Part shown: piece by piece, positions 1 to 8,702 of the stretch
Position numbering within the stretch: position 1 is the stretch's first letter
How the letters are laid out: each line of letters begins with the position of its first letter
From: Streptococcus parasanguinis
GTDB taxonomy: Bacteria; Bacillota; Bacilli; Lactobacillales; Streptococcaceae
Assembly: GCF_032163505.1 (NCBI RefSeq)
Contig: NZ_CP134147.1
Coordinates: 86,001 to 150,000 of the forward strand
Direction of reading: 5' to 3'
Length of the DNA stretch: 64,000 nucleotides
Translations under genes and position numbers: made by a program
The notes under the pieces: generated by a model
Seen by the model: the letters and a program-made list of their open reading frames with translations, nothing else
Told to the model about the DNA's origin: nothing
Databases searched by the model: none

Positions 1-2
1 AA

Positions 3-374
3 TTACTCTCAGATGAAGGGAGCCTCAATGCCTATCAGGTGATCGACCTGCTAGAATCCGGTCAGTGGTTGACCTGGTTTTATCAAGTTAATCCACTGGA
101 GTACGATCTCGCCTTAGAGACTTATGAAGAAAAGATGCGCACCGGTCAACTAAAGACCGTAGAGTTGGAGTATTTAGAAAGCTTGGTGAAATTCAGTCTT
201 CTAGACGCTGGCCGTTTTGAAGTCGATGGACCACTCCCTCTTGTTCGTTATCTTTACGGGAAAGAGTTAGAGGTGACCAACCTTCGTTTGGTCCTCTCTG
301 GTTTGGACAATGGTTTTCCGCTAGCAGACATCAAAGAAAGGATGAGACCGATTTATGGACAAACAGACCTATAA
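3..374 (+). CDS. ntpC: V-type ATP synthase subunit C, 5' end cut by the window
   Basis: The frame is open from the first bases of the window, so only the C-terminal ~123 residues are present; the family is usually about 330 residues. Subunit C links the rotor c-ring to the central stalk of the V1Vo complex at the cytoplasmic membrane. The visible part is helical and acidic, as in NtpC. The GTG at 39 is internal, not the start. It overlaps subunit F by 20 bases, which suggests coupled translation. Identity rests mainly on position directly before F, A, B and D. Confidence 0.85.
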   Translation, partial: LLSDEGSLNAYQVIDLLESGQWLTWFYQVNPLEYDLALETYEEKMRTGQLKTVELEYLESLVKFSLLDAGRFEVDGPLPLVRYLYGKELEVTNLRLVLSGLDNGFPLADIKERMRPIYGQTDL

Positions 375-675
375 GATCGCAGTTGTGGGCAATCGGGACG
401 CCATCCTTCCTTTTCGCCTGATTGGCTTTCAAACCTATCCGGTCACAGAGCCACAAGAAGCGATCAATACCCTGCGAAAACTCAGTCGGGAAAACTTCGG
501 GATTATCTACCTGACAGAGGATATTGCTCAGGCTATTCCAGATACAGTGGCTTTTTACGACCAGCAGCTGACTCCGGCTCTGATCCTTATCCCGACCCAT
601 AGAGGAACTACGGGACTGGGCCAACAGCGGATTCGTGATAATGTCGAAAAAGCAGTAGGACAGGATATTTTATGA
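355..675 (+). CDS. ntpF: V-type ATP synthase subunit F
   Basis: A 106-residue protein of normal length for NtpF/AtpF. It begins with the typical strand segment KIAVVGNRDAILPFRLIGF and contains the NFGIIYLTEDIA segment of the Rossmann-like F fold. Subunit F sits on the central stalk with D and helps transmit torque between V1 and Vo. The ATG lies inside the end of subunit C, and the stop overlaps the next gene by 4 bases, so C, F and the acetyltransferase are probably translated as a coupled set. Confidence 0.93.
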   Translation: MDKQTYKIAVVGNRDAILPFRLIGFQTYPVTEPQEAINTLRKLSRENFGIIYLTEDIAQAIPDTVAFYDQQLTPALILIPTHRGTTGLGQQRIRDNVEKAVGQDIL

Positions 676-1376
676 GAACAAATGAATTTGGCCAAGCGAT
701 TGGCGATGCACTGCCGGATTTTACACCGGGGCGTCTGCCAGCTATTGAGCGGATCGAAGGTCGCTATACCGTGATCGAGCGCCTCTCAAAAGAAAAACAT
801 GGAGCAGATCTTTATCAGGTCTACGGGCCGGACTCTCCAGCAGCTATGTGGACCTTTCTGTTCAAAGGCCCTGCCCGTAATGAAGAGGAGTGGGACCACT
901 TATTAGATGATCTCATGACAGCCCAAGGTCGCTTTTACTATGCGATTGTAGACAAAGATTCAGGCAAGGCTTTGGGGACTTTCTCTCTCATGCGGATCGA
1001 TCAAGCCAACCGGGTGATCGAAGTCGGAGCAGTGACCTACTCACCAGCGCTCCAACAGACTCGCATGGCTACAGAAGCCCAGTATCTCTTAGCGCGCTAC
1101 GTGTTTGAAGATTTAGGATACCGCCGCTATGAGTGGAAATGCGATGCCTTAAACCAAGCATCTCGCAAAGCAGCTGAGCGCTTAGGGTTCACCTATGAAG
1201 GCTGTTTCCGTCAGGCTGTTGTTTATAAAGGTCGTACCCGTGATACAGACTGGTTGTCTATCATTGACCAAGAATGGCCAGAAATCAAACAGCGACTAGA
1301 AGCTTGGTTGGATCCAAGCAATTTCGATGCCAATGGCCAACAAAAGCAATCTCTAAGAGAGATAGCACAAAAGTAA
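672..1376 (+). CDS. GNAT family N-acetyltransferase (RimJ/RimL-like) inside the V-ATPase operon
   Basis: A 234-residue protein. Its central and C-terminal parts match GNAT_3 acetyltransferases: FYYAIVDKDSGKALGTFSL, then a core with QTRMATEAQYLLARYVFEDLG, and the RLGFTYEGCFRQAVVYKGR segment typical of RimJ/YjcK-type enzymes that bind acetyl-CoA. The acceptor is unknown. The ATG overlaps subunit F's stop (ATGA), and subunit A starts 33 bases after its stop, so it is co-transcribed with the ATPase. It could modify an ATPase subunit or simply be a passenger; the sequence does not decide this. Confidence 0.88.
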   Translation: MRTNEFGQAIGDALPDFTPGRLPAIERIEGRYTVIERLSKEKHGADLYQVYGPDSPAAMWTFLFKGPARNEEEWDHLLDDLMTAQGRFYYAIVDKDSGKALGTFSLMRIDQANRVIEVGAVTYSPALQQTRMATEAQYLLARYVFEDLGYRRYEWKCDALNQASRKAAERLGFTYEGCFRQAVVYKGRTRDTDWLSIIDQEWPEIKQRLEAWLDPSNFDANGQQKQSLREIAQK

Positions 1377-1409
1377 AACAAAGAAACAAAGGATTCCCAG
1401 GAGGAATAC

Positions 1410-3200
1410 ATGACTCAAGGAAAAATTATCAAAGTTTCCGGTCCCTTGGTGGTTGCATCAGGGATGCAGGAGGCCAATATCCAAGACATTTGCCGGGTCG
1501 GCGATCTTGGTTTGATTGGCGAAATTATTGAGATGCGGCGTGACGAAGCCTCTATCCAAGTATATGAAGAAACGTCTGGAGTCGGTCCAGGAGAACCAGT
1601 GGTCACAACCGGAGCTCCCCTTTCTGTTGAATTGGGACCAGGTTTGATCTCTCAGATGTTTGACGGGATCCAACGCCCCTTGGAACGCTTCCAAGAAGTG
1701 ACTGCCAGTGACTTTTTGGTTCGTGGGGTGCAAGTTCCAAATCTAGATCGGGACACCAAATGGGCCTTCGAACCAAGTGTGACTGAAGGGACAGAAGTGG
1801 TCGCTGGAGACATCGTCGGTACCGTTCAAGAGACCAATATGGTGGAACACCGCATCATGGTACCCTTTGGTGTCAGTGGACGTGTGACCAAGATCGCAGC
1901 AGGTTCTTACACAGTAGAAGAGCCGGTTTATGAGATCGAGCAGGCAGATGGCAGTTTCTTTACTGGTACTTTGATGCAAAAATGGCCGGTTCGTCGAGGC
2001 CGTCCCTTTGCACAAAAACTGATTCCAGTAGAGCCTTTGGTTACCGGTCAACGGGTCATCGATACTTTCTTCCCTGTGACTAAAGGTGGAGCTGCAGCTG
2101 TTCCGGGTCCTTTCGGAGCTGGGAAAACAGTCGTGCAACACCAGGTGGCCAAGTTTGCCAATGTAGACATCGTAATTTACGTTGGTTGTGGGGAACGTGG
2201 AAATGAAATGACGGACGTTCTGAATGAATTTCCAGAATTGATCGATCCAACGACTGGTCAATCCATCATGCAACGGACTGTTCTGATCGCCAACACTTCG
2301 AACATGCCAGTAGCGGCGCGGGAAGCTTCCATCTACACAGGGATTACCATTGCCGAATACTTCCGCGATATGGGCTACTCCGTTGCCATCATGGCGGACT
2401 CTACTTCTCGTTGGGCAGAAGCTCTCCGTGAAATGTCTGGTCGTCTAGAAGAAATGCCAGGGGATGAAGGCTACCCAGCCTACCTTGGTAGCCGGATCGC
2501 CGAATACTACGAGCGTGCAGGTCGGGTTAAGACGCTTGGAACTACTGCGCGCGAAGGCTCGATTACGGCGATCGGTGCCGTTTCCCCTCCAGGTGGAGAT
2601 ATCTCAGAGCCGGTGACCCAAAACACCCTGCGGATCGTTAAGGTTTTCTGGGGACTGGATGCTCAATTGGCGCAACGACGACACTTCCCAGCCATCAACT
2701 GGTTGAGTTCTTATTCCCTTTACCAGGATGAAGTCGGTCGCTATATCGATTTACATGAACAAATCAGCTGGTCTGAAAAAGTGACCCGTGCTATGAACCT
2801 GTTGCAAAAAGAAAGTGAATTGCAAGAAATCGTTCGCTTGGTTGGTTTAGATTCCTTGTCTGAAAAAGACCGCTTGACCATGAATGCGGCCAAGATGATC
2901 CGCGAAGACTACCTGCAACAAAATGCCTTTGATGATGTCGATACCTATACCTCTTTCAGCAAGCAGGTGGCCTTGTTGACCAACATTTTGACCTTTGACC
3001 AAGAAAGTCAAAAAGCACTAGAATTAGGAGCTTACTTCACAGAAATCATGGAAGGAACCGTAACTCTTCGAGACCGCATTGCCCGGAGCAAGTTCATCCA
3101 TGAGGATCAGTTGGCAACTATTCAAGCCTTGAAAGAAGAAATCGTAGAAACCCTACACCAAATCGTCGCAAAAGGAGGAGTAGACAATGAGCGTGATTAA
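1410..3200 (+). CDS. ntpA: V-type ATP synthase catalytic subunit A
   Basis: A 596-residue catalytic subunit of the V1 head; the A3B3 hexamer couples ATP hydrolysis to Na+ or H+ transport. The Walker A motif GPFGAGKT lies at residues 233-240, the CGERGNEM catalytic region near 260, and the [17 protein letters not shown] segment follows. The V/A-type non-homologous insert is visible before the P-loop. AGGAGG precedes the ATG at a normal distance. The end overlaps subunit B by 14 bases. Fermentative streptococci also carry an F-type ATPase, so this enzyme is likely an ion pump rather than an ATP source (family knowledge). Confidence 0.98.
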   Translation: MTQGKIIKVSGPLVVASGMQEANIQDICRVGDLGLIGEIIEMRRDEASIQVYEETSGVGPGEPVVTTGAPLSVELGPGLISQMFDGIQRPLERFQEVTASDFLVRGVQVPNLDRDTKWAFEPSVTEGTEVVAGDIVGTVQETNMVEHRIMVPFGVSGRVTKIAAGSYTVEEPVYEIEQADGSFFTGTLMQKWPVRRGRPFAQKLIPVEPLVTGQRVIDTFFPVTKGGAAAVPGPFGAGKTVVQHQVAKFANVDIVIYVGCGERGNEMTDVLNEFPELIDPTTGQSIMQRTVLIANTSNMPVAAREASIYTGITIAEYFRDMGYSVAIMADSTSRWAEALREMSGRLEEMPGDEGYPAYLGSRIAEYYERAGRVKTLGTTAREGSITAIGAVSPPGGDISEPVTQNTLRIVKVFWGLDAQLAQRRHFPAINWLSSYSLYQDEVGRYIDLHEQISWSEKVTRAMNLLQKESELQEIVRLVGLDSLSEKDRLTMNAAKMIREDYLQQNAFDDVDTYTSFSKQVALLTNILTFDQESQKALELGAYFTEIMEGTVTLRDRIARSKFIHEDQLATIQALKEEIVETLHQIVAKGGVDNERD

Positions 3201-4572
3201 AGAATACCGTACTGTCAGTGAAGTTGTTGGCCCCTTGATGATTGTCGATCAGGTCGAGGGGGTTCACTACAATGAACTCGTAGAAATCAAGCTCCATGAC
3301 GGAACGACCCGCCAGGGACAAGTCCTCGAAGTCCAAGAAGACAAGGCCATGGTCCAGCTCTTTGAAGGATCTAGCGGGATCAATTTGGAAAAAGCCAAAG
3401 TCCGCTTTACCGGACGTCCCCTAGAACTTCCTGTGTCTGAAGACATGGTCGGACGCATCTTTAACGGGATGGGCAAACCCATCGATGGTGGTCCGGAGAT
3501 TATCCCAGAGAAGTACTTGGACATTGATGGACAAGCCATCAACCCTGTTTCGCGGGACTATCCGGATGAATTTATCCAGACAGGGATCTCAGCCATTGAC
3601 CATTTGAATACCTTGGTTCGGGGCCAAAAACTCCCAGTATTCTCAGGTTCTGGTCTTCCTCACAAGGAGTTGGCGGCTCAGATTGCTCGTCAAGCGACGG
3701 TTCTTAATTCTGAAGAAAACTTCGCCGTGGTCTTTGCGGCTATGGGAATCACCTTTGAAGAAGCCGAGTTCTTTATGAACGACCTTCGGGAGACAGGTGC
3801 GATTGACCGCTCGGTCCTCTTTATCAACTTAGCTAATGACCCCGCTATCGAGCGGATTGCCACTCCTCGGATCGCCTTGACAGCTGCCGAATATTTGGCC
3901 TATGAAAAAGACATGCACGTCTTGGTTATTATGACCGATATGACCAACTACTGTGAAGCCCTTCGGGAAGTATCCGCTGCCCGCCGGGAAGTTCCAGGTC
4001 GTCGGGGTTATCCAGGTTATCTCTATACCAACCTCTCAACCCTCTACGAACGTGCAGGACGCTTGGTTGGAAAGAAAGGATCTGTGACCCAAATTCCGAT
4101 CCTCTCTATGCCAGAAGATGACATCACCCACCCCATCCCTGACTTGACAGGCTACATCACCGAAGGTCAGATTATTCTGTCCCGCGATCTCTACAATAGT
4201 GGTTACCGCCCACCGATCAATGTTCTTCCATCCCTTTCTCGTTTGAAGGACAAGGGTTCTGGTGAAGGCAAGACTCGGGAAGACCATGCGGCGACCATGA
4301 ACCAGCTCTTTGCGGCCTACGCCCAAGGAAAACAAGCCAAAGAACTGGCTGTAGTGCTTGGGGAATCTGCCTTGTCAGATACCGACAAGCTCTATGTTAA
4401 ATTTACAGACCGCTTTGAGCAAGAATACATCAACCAAGGTTTCACTACCAATCGGACGATTGAGGAAAGTTTGGATCTCGGTTGGGAACTCTTATCCATC
4501 CTTCCACGAACAGAGCTTAAACGGATCAAGGATGAGATGATTGACAAGTATCTGCCAAACAAAGAGGATTAG
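3187..4572 (+). CDS. ntpB: V-type ATP synthase regulatory subunit B
   Basis: A 461-residue non-catalytic head subunit that alternates with A in the hexamer. It has the B-type features: no intact P-loop ([18 protein letters not shown] in its place), [15 protein letters not shown], and [18 protein letters not shown]. The start lies within the last codons of subunit A, preceded by AAGGAGG, so translation is coupled. Length is normal for the family. Confidence 0.98.
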   Translation: MSVIKEYRTVSEVVGPLMIVDQVEGVHYNELVEIKLHDGTTRQGQVLEVQEDKAMVQLFEGSSGINLEKAKVRFTGRPLELPVSEDMVGRIFNGMGKPIDGGPEIIPEKYLDIDGQAINPVSRDYPDEFIQTGISAIDHLNTLVRGQKLPVFSGSGLPHKELAAQIARQATVLNSEENFAVVFAAMGITFEEAEFFMNDLRETGAIDRSVLFINLANDPAIERIATPRIALTAAEYLAYEKDMHVLVIMTDMTNYCEALREVSAARREVPGRRGYPGYLYTNLSTLYERAGRLVGKKGSVTQIPILSMPEDDITHPIPDLTGYITEGQIILSRDLYNSGYRPPINVLPSLSRLKDKGSGEGKTREDHAATMNQLFAAYAQGKQAKELAVVLGESALSDTDKLYVKFTDRFEQEYINQGFTTNRTIEESLDLGWELLSILPRTELKRIKDEMIDKYLPNKED

Positions 4573-4575
4573 CCT

Positions 4576-5199
4576 ATGGCACGATTAAATGTAAAACCAA
4601 CTCGGATGGAGCTCAATATTCTCAAAGAGCGCCTCAAGACAGCAACCCGGGGGCACAAGTTGCTCAAGGATAAGCGGGATGAACTCATGCGTCGCTTTAT
4701 TGAAGCTGTGCGAGAGAATAATCGTCTGCGCCAAAAGGTGGAGGCAGCGCTGGTGGGCAATATGCAAGATTTCGTGATGGCCAAGTCCTTGGAGAGTGAC
4801 CTCATGGTAGAAGAAATCTTTGCCGTTCCCACTCGAGAAGTGATGCTACACATCGAGGAAGAAAATGTCATGAGTGTGCGCGTGCCCAAGCTCCATGCCC
4901 GTATCGATAATCCATACGGAGATGATGAAGGGGACGTGGTTTATAGCTACCTCGCCTCCAACAGTCAAATGGATAGCACGATCCAAGAAATGGGGGATCT
5001 ACTCCCTGATTTGCTCAAGTTAGCGGAAATCGAAAAAAGCTGCCAACTCATGGCAGATGAAATCGAGAAAACCCGCCGTCGAGTGAACGGACTCGAGTAT
5101 GCGACCATCCCAGACCTCAAAGAGACTATCTATTATATCGAAATGAAACTCGAAGAAGCCGAACGCGCCAACCTCGTCAGAATCATGAAGGTAAAATAA
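4576..5199 (+). CDS. ntpD: V-type ATP synthase subunit D
   Basis: A 207-residue central-stalk subunit, the rotor shaft that forms a long antiparallel coiled coil inside the A3B3 head. The start [20 protein letters not shown] and the final helix region [19 protein letters not shown] are diagnostic of NtpD/AtpD. Only 3 bases separate it from subunit B. It is the last gene of the operon; a strong terminator follows within 50 bases. Confidence 0.97.
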   Translation: MARLNVKPTRMELNILKERLKTATRGHKLLKDKRDELMRRFIEAVRENNRLRQKVEAALVGNMQDFVMAKSLESDLMVEEIFAVPTREVMLHIEEENVMSVRVPKLHARIDNPYGDDEGDVVYSYLASNSQMDSTIQEMGDLLPDLLKLAEIEKSCQLMADEIEKTRRRVNGLEYATIPDLKETIYYIEMKLEEAERANLVRIMKVK

Positions 5200-5246
5200 G
5201 ATACAAAGAGTTGTAGGCGTGTTCAATTACTTAAAAAAGACAAGAA

Positions 5247-5283
5247 CCTCATCGAGGAACCGCTCCTTGATGAGGCTTTTTTT
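5247..5283 (+). terminator. Terminator of the V-ATPase operon
   Basis: A 12-bp stem (CCTCATCGAGGA with TCCTTGATGAGG, one G-T pair) with a 5-base loop is followed by a run of T. Confidence 0.93.
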
Positions 5284-5319
5284 GCGCCCTCGAACTCTTC
5301 TTCCAGGACCCTAATTTTA

Positions 5320-5336
5320 TGTTACTAGTTTGTAAC
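5320..5336 (+). promoter_or_regulatory. Predicted WalR (VicR) binding site upstream of the LysM gene
   Basis: TGTTAC-TAGTT-TGTAAC fits the WalR/VicR consensus of two TGTWAH half-sites spaced by 5 bases. It lies about 160 bases upstream of the LysM protein gene. A probable -10 (TAAGAT near 5423) lies downstream, so the site would be well upstream of the promoter core. VicRK controls cell-wall hydrolases and LysM proteins in streptococci (established), so the target fits. Confidence 0.75.
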
Positions 5337-5493
5337 AATGTGACAAGAAAGACGAAATGTTACAAGAAAAATACAGTTTTGTTAAATAGCCAAAAAGGCC
5401 TTTTATTATTTTTAAATTGTGATAAGATAGTATGGTAGTTAATTTGTCCAAGAAAATCTTGAGCAAAAAAACAAAGAAAAAAGAGGATAAAAG

Positions 5494-6615
5494 ATGAAAT
5501 TAAAAGTTAATACGAAAGCCTTGATCGCTTCAACAGTAGCTCTTGCAGTGATTCCATTTACAAAAGCCACTGCAGAAACACTTGAAGATTGGGTAGCTCG
5601 CTCAGTAGATGAAATCAAACATGATATCCAACAAAGCGGTGAAAACCAACAAACTTATACCATCAAATATGGTGATACATTGAGTTCGATCGCAGAAGCG
5701 CTTGGAATCGATGTTCATGTGTTGGCAAACTTAAACAACATCAGCAACATGGATTTGATCTACCCAGGTACTGTATTGAAAACAACAGTAAATGATCAAA
5801 AAGAAGTAACTTCAGTTGAAATCCAAACTCCTCAAGCAGGTGCGACAGATGCAACCGTTGCAAGTGCTGACTTGACAACAAACCAAGTGACAGTTGATGA
5901 CCAAACAGTCGCTGTCAACGATTTGTCTAAACCAGTAAACGAAGATAACAAAGCTGTTCCAGTAGCTCCAGCAGCGGAAACTCAAGAAGCCCCAGCGGAA
6001 GCTCCTGTAGTTGAAGTACCAGCAGCAGAAACACCAGCACAACCAGCTGTTCCAGAAACACCAAACTACGGTGCTCCAGCTGTCAATGTTGAAGTACAAA
6101 ATCAAGAAGTAGCGCCAGCTGCTCCTCAATCTGCTCCAGCGGAAGCTCCTGCTGAAACACCAGCTTCTGCTCCTGAAGCTCCAGCAGCACAACCAGCAGT
6201 AGAAACTGCTGCAGCACCTGAAGTGCAACCAGTAGCATCAACTCCAACAAGCGGAAATACTATTCCAACTGATCCAAATCTTCAACCTCAAGCGGAAGCT
6301 TTCCGTCAAGAAATTGCAGCGAAATTCGGTATCACAAACATCGGTGGTTACCGTGAAGGGGATCCAGAAGACCATGGTAAAGGACTTGCAGTAGACGTGA
6401 TGGTTCCAACAAATTCAGAGCTTGGAGATCAAGTTGCACAGTATGCGATTGATAACATGGACCGTGCAGGTATCTCATATATTATCTGGAAACAACAATT
6501 CTACATGCCAGTAAATAACATTTACGGACCAGCTAATACATGGAACCAAATGCCGGACCGTGGTGGAGATACAGCAAACCACAACGACCACGTACATATC
6601 TCATTTAACGGATAA
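5494..6615 (+). CDS. Secreted LysM protein with C-terminal M15/ARB_07466-like domain
   Basis: A 373-residue exported cell-wall protein. Residues 1-27 form a signal peptide (charged start, hydrophobic core, probable cleavage after KATA). A LysM peptidoglycan-binding domain spans about 54-98 (YTIKYGDTLSSIAEALGI). An Ala/Pro/Glu-rich low-complexity linker follows to about 255. The C-terminal ~110 residues carry DHGKGLAVDVM and NHNDHVHIS, the H-x6-D and HxH pattern of LAS/M15-type zinc peptidases seen in ARB_07466-like domains. It probably acts on or binds peptidoglycan; whether it is enzymatically active is not shown. Likely WalRK-regulated. The start has an AGAGGA ribosome site. Confidence 0.9.
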   Translation: MKLKVNTKALIASTVALAVIPFTKATAETLEDWVARSVDEIKHDIQQSGENQQTYTIKYGDTLSSIAEALGIDVHVLANLNNISNMDLIYPGTVLKTTVNDQKEVTSVEIQTPQAGATDATVASADLTTNQVTVDDQTVAVNDLSKPVNEDNKAVPVAPAAETQEAPAEAPVVEVPAAETPAQPAVPETPNYGAPAVNVEVQNQEVAPAAPQSAPAEAPAETPASAPEAPAAQPAVETAAAPEVQPVASTPTSGNTIPTDPNLQPQAEAFRQEIAAKFGITNIGGYREGDPEDHGKGLAVDVMVPTNSELGDQVAQYAIDNMDRAGISYIIWKQQFYMPVNNIYGPANTWNQMPDRGGDTANHNDHVHISFNG

Positions 6616-6624
6616 TAAAACTTT

Positions 6625-6654
6625 GAACTAGGACAAGTGCCTAGTTCTTTTTTT
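6625..6654 (+). terminator. Terminator of the LysM gene
   Basis: GAACTAGG and CCTAGTTC form a perfect 8-bp stem with a 7-base loop, followed by seven T. Confidence 0.93.
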
Positions 6655-6662
6655 GTATGCAC

Positions 6663-6692
6663 AAAAAAGGCTGGAAGACGAATCTTTCAGCC
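6663..6692 (-). terminator. Terminator of the MFS gene (minus strand)
   Basis: Read on the minus strand, GGCTGAAAG and CTTCCAGCC form a stem (one G-T pair) followed by six T. It sits just beyond the MFS stop. Confidence 0.88.
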
Positions 6693-6701
6693 AGACGATG
6701 A

Positions 6702-7871
6702 TTATAAAATATGATCGACTTTTTCCACCTGATAAAGGGCAATCGCCATGATAATGGTTAAGACCAGGAGCATAAGAATGGCAGGTGTCCAAGAGTGGAA
6801 GAGAGATTTGCTGTAGCCGAAGAGGATGGGACCAAAGGCTGCAAAGACGTAGCCTCCTGTTTGGGCAAGACCGGAAAGTTGAGCTGTTTTTTCAGGTGTG
6901 CTGGATTTCATAGAGAAAGCGACCATGAGGTAAGGGAAGAGCGAACTAACGGAACTTCCAATCAGGGCATTTAATACCAACCAGTAGAAGAAGTTGCCAG
7001 TCGGGATTAAGAGCATGGCTACCCCCAGAATCCCTGCTCCGACAACAATCGTCAGCATCAAGCGTCGATTGCGATCGGATAACCGTGTCGTTAAACTTGG
7101 GATCGTCAAGGAGAATGGGAGACTGATCAGGGTGAACACGGAGGCCAGTAGTCCAGATTCAACCTTTGAAAGGCCAGCTTGAACAGCCATGGTCGGAAGC
7201 CAGGTCATACTTGTGTAGAAAAGCAGTGACTGCAAGCCTCCAAAAATCATGATAGCCCAAACATATTTATTGGTATACCACTTGCTACTAGATTCTGTAG
7301 TAGCCGTCTTTTTTAGATGGTGGTTGTAGCGAAGGTTAGGAATCCAGATGACCAAAGCAAGAGCACACAAGGCTGTCAAGATGTTGACCAAACCTTGCCA
7401 AGAAGTGGCTTTGGTGATCGGAACGGCCACAGAAGAGGCGATCGCTGTGGACATCCCCATAGAAGTAATGTACAAAGTGGTCAGAATGCCTAGTTGGCGG
7501 GGTCTGTTCGCCTGAATCAGGCTTGGAAGCAGCACATTGAGAAAGGCGATGCCAGCTCCAATCAAGATGGTTCCCAGATAGAGGAAGGGGAGATTGATAA
7601 TCCGAATGGCAGATCCGATCGTAATCGCGATCAAAACTAGGAAAAAGAGGCGCTCAATCCCCAACTTTTTAGCAAATTGAATCGCAAAAGGTGAGAAAAT
7701 GGCAAAGGTGAGAAGTGGCAAGCTAGTCAATAGTCCCAGAGAGCTCACATCAACCCCCAAACCAGCTGCGATGTCAGACAAGACCGTCGGAAGCGTAGTA
7801 AATGGTGTTCGTAAAACAATCCCAAGCATAATGATGCCCGGGATGAATAGCGTAGAATGTGTTTTTTTCAT
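6702..7871 (-). CDS. MFS transporter, CynX/NimT type
   Basis: A 389-residue integral membrane protein with about 12 hydrophobic segments in two halves. The N-terminus (PGIIMLGIVLRTPFTTLPTV, then GVDVSSLGLLTSLPLL) is typical of the CynX/NimT group, which includes cyanate and 2-nitroimidazole transporters. The substrate cannot be told from sequence. GAGGAGG lies 5 bases before the ATG. An extended -10 (TGTTATAAT on the minus strand, 7900-7905) places its promoter just upstream. It stands alone. Confidence 0.9.
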   Translation of the reverse strand: MKKTHSTLFIPGIIMLGIVLRTPFTTLPTVLSDIAAGLGVDVSSLGLLTSLPLLTFAIFSPFAIQFAKKLGIERLFFLVLIAITIGSAIRIINLPFLYLGTILIGAGIAFLNVLLPSLIQANRPRQLGILTTLYITSMGMSTAIASSVAVPITKATSWQGLVNILTALCALALVIWIPNLRYNHHLKKTATTESSSKWYTNKYVWAIMIFGGLQSLLFYTSMTWLPTMAVQAGLSKVESGLLASVFTLISLPFSLTIPSLTTRLSDRNRRLMLTIVVGAGILGVAMLLIPTGNFFYWLVLNALIGSSVSSLFPYLMVAFSMKSSTPEKTAQLSGLAQTGGYVFAAFGPILFGYSKSLFHSWTPAILMLLVLTIIMAIALYQVEKVDHIL

Positions 7872-7899
7872 AAATCCTCCTCAGACAAAAATTCTCTTC

Positions 7900-7905
7900 A
7901 TTATA
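7900..7905 (-). promoter_or_regulatory. -10 element of the MFS promoter
   Basis: On the minus strand TATAAT preceded by TG at the extended -10 position, about 30 bases before the MFS start codon. No good -35 is visible, as is common with extended -10 promoters. Confidence 0.6.
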
Positions 7906-7973
7906 ACATAGATCGAGTATAAATTGGAGTATTTGTACAAATGAAGGGTAAGGAACGTAGTTCTCACTCCCAT

Positions 7974-8069
7974 AGAAAAAGCCACCGGTTTTGGTGGCTC
8001 TTATAGGGAGATTATTATGAAAAAGTTTAGGATTTTCTATCAAACAAAGTTAGGAGGTCTTTATTTGAT
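7974..8069 (-). ncRNA. csRNA (CiaR-dependent small RNA), copy A
   Basis: On the minus strand a TATAAT box (8076-8081) would start a ~95-nt RNA containing GACCTCCTAACTTTG, an unpaired anti-Shine-Dalgarno stretch typical of csRNAs, an ATAATAATCTCCC segment, and a terminator stem (GCCACC/GGTGGC plus five T, 7976-7998). A CiaR site lies exactly 10 bases upstream of the -10. Size, promoter layout and complementarity to ribosome sites match streptococcal csRNAs, which pair with target mRNAs and block translation (family knowledge). Nearly identical to copy B. Confidence 0.88.
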
Positions 8070-8091
8070 GGTTTTATTATAAGGCGGTTTG

Positions 8092-8108
8092 CTTAAAGAA
8101 ATCTTAAG
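8092..8108 (-). promoter_or_regulatory. CiaR binding site of csRNA copy A
   Basis: On the minus strand CTTAAG-ATTTC-TTTAAG, one mismatch from the TTTAAG-N5-TTTAAG consensus, followed by 10 bases and TATAAT. This spacing is that of activated CiaR promoters. Confidence 0.87.
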
Positions 8109-8300
8109 AAAAGGTTGTGTTTAAAAAATAGGTCTTAAGTCTGACAAAATGCATTAATCATCATTCCAAACAGTAAAATTACTTATTCCATTCTAAGGAA
8201 CGTAGTTCTCACTGCCGTTCGAACTGCATCCATGTACCTAAGCTCGTCTAAGCCCCTATTGGACTTGACTCACTAAGAATAGGTTAGTAATAATTGTATA

Positions 8301-8413
8301 ACGCAGTGGTTGATTGGTATCTTTGTTCGCTCTTATAGCTCCAAAGATAACCTAATCAACTGTGCGGGGGTGAGACAACGAACAATTTTAAATAATTGTT
8401 CTGTCTCACTCCC
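8301..8413 (+). repeat. Structured dispersed repeat, copy 1
   Basis: About 113 bases with constant blocks ACGCAGTGGTTGA, TCAACTGTGCGG and GTGAGACAACGAA, and a CTGTCTCACTCCC end. Two long hairpins can form. The first is TTGATTGGTATCTTTG with CAAAGATAACCTAATCAA; the second is GGGTGAGACA..GAACAATT with AATTGTTC..TGTCTCACTCCC. Copies 2 (21193-21312, opposite strand) and 3 (43752-43867) share the blocks but differ in the arms while keeping pairing. I do not recognise a named family. Confidence 0.85.
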
Positions 8414-8415
8414 AT

Positions 8416-8511
8416 AGAAAAAGCCACCGGTTTTGGTGGCTCTTATAGGGAGATTATTATGAAAAAGTTTAGGATTTTCTATCAAACAAAGTTAGGAGGT
8501 CTTCATTTGAT
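8416..8511 (-). ncRNA. csRNA (CiaR-dependent small RNA), copy B
   Basis: A second csRNA gene in the same orientation, differing from copy A by very few bases across the transcribed part. TATAAT on the minus strand is at 8518-8523; the terminator stem with its T run is at 8418-8440. The anti-Shine-Dalgarno GACCTCCT is conserved. The region upstream of the CiaR site differs from copy A, so the duplicated unit covers promoter, RNA and terminator only. Confidence 0.88.
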
Positions 8512-8533
8512 GGTTTTATTATAAGGTTGATTT

Positions 8534-8550
8534 CTTAAAGAAAACTTAAG
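8534..8550 (-). promoter_or_regulatory. CiaR binding site of csRNA copy B
   Basis: On the minus strand CTTAAG-TTTTC-TTTAAG followed by 10 bases and TATAAT, the same geometry as copy A. Confidence 0.87.
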
Positions 8551-8606
8551 AAAAGACGCTGTTTATAAGAATCGGTCTTAGGTCTGATATTTTTTTACAA
8601 CAGAAA

Positions 8607-8687
8607 CTATTTAGAATTTTTTCTAAATAGAGTTGACAAAGCCATCCGAAAGTACTAGAATCTATTTAGAAAGAAATCTAAATAGAT
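8607..8687 (+). promoter_or_regulatory. Promoter of the SdpR/SdpI pair with two palindromic operators
   Basis: TTGACA (8633-8638), 17 bases, TAGAAT (8656-8661). A perfect inverted repeat CTATTTAGAA-4-TTCTAAATAG (8607-8630) lies directly before the -35. A second, ATCTATTTAGA-6-TCTAAATAGAT (8660-8687), overlaps the -10 end and the start point. Both share the core CTATTTAGA/TCTAAATAG, so one repressor, most likely the ArsR-type product of the first gene, should bind both. Confidence 0.88.
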
Positions 8688-8702
8688 TGGAGAAGATAGA
8701 GA

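Noticed and set aside
5812..6228. 138-codon ORF on the minus strand inside the LysM gene
   Set aside because: Its Cys/Trp/Ser-rich translation is the complement of the Ala/Pro-rich linker codons, a composition shadow.
8019..8082. A 21-codon ORF on the plus strand (MKKFRIFYQTKLGG...), repeated at 8458-8523 and in variant form at 28680-28732
   Set aside because: It runs antisense through the csRNA genes. Its apparent AGGAGGT and ATG are the complement of the csRNA anti-Shine-Dalgarno stretches, and the conserved parts are explained by the RNA, its promoter and terminator.
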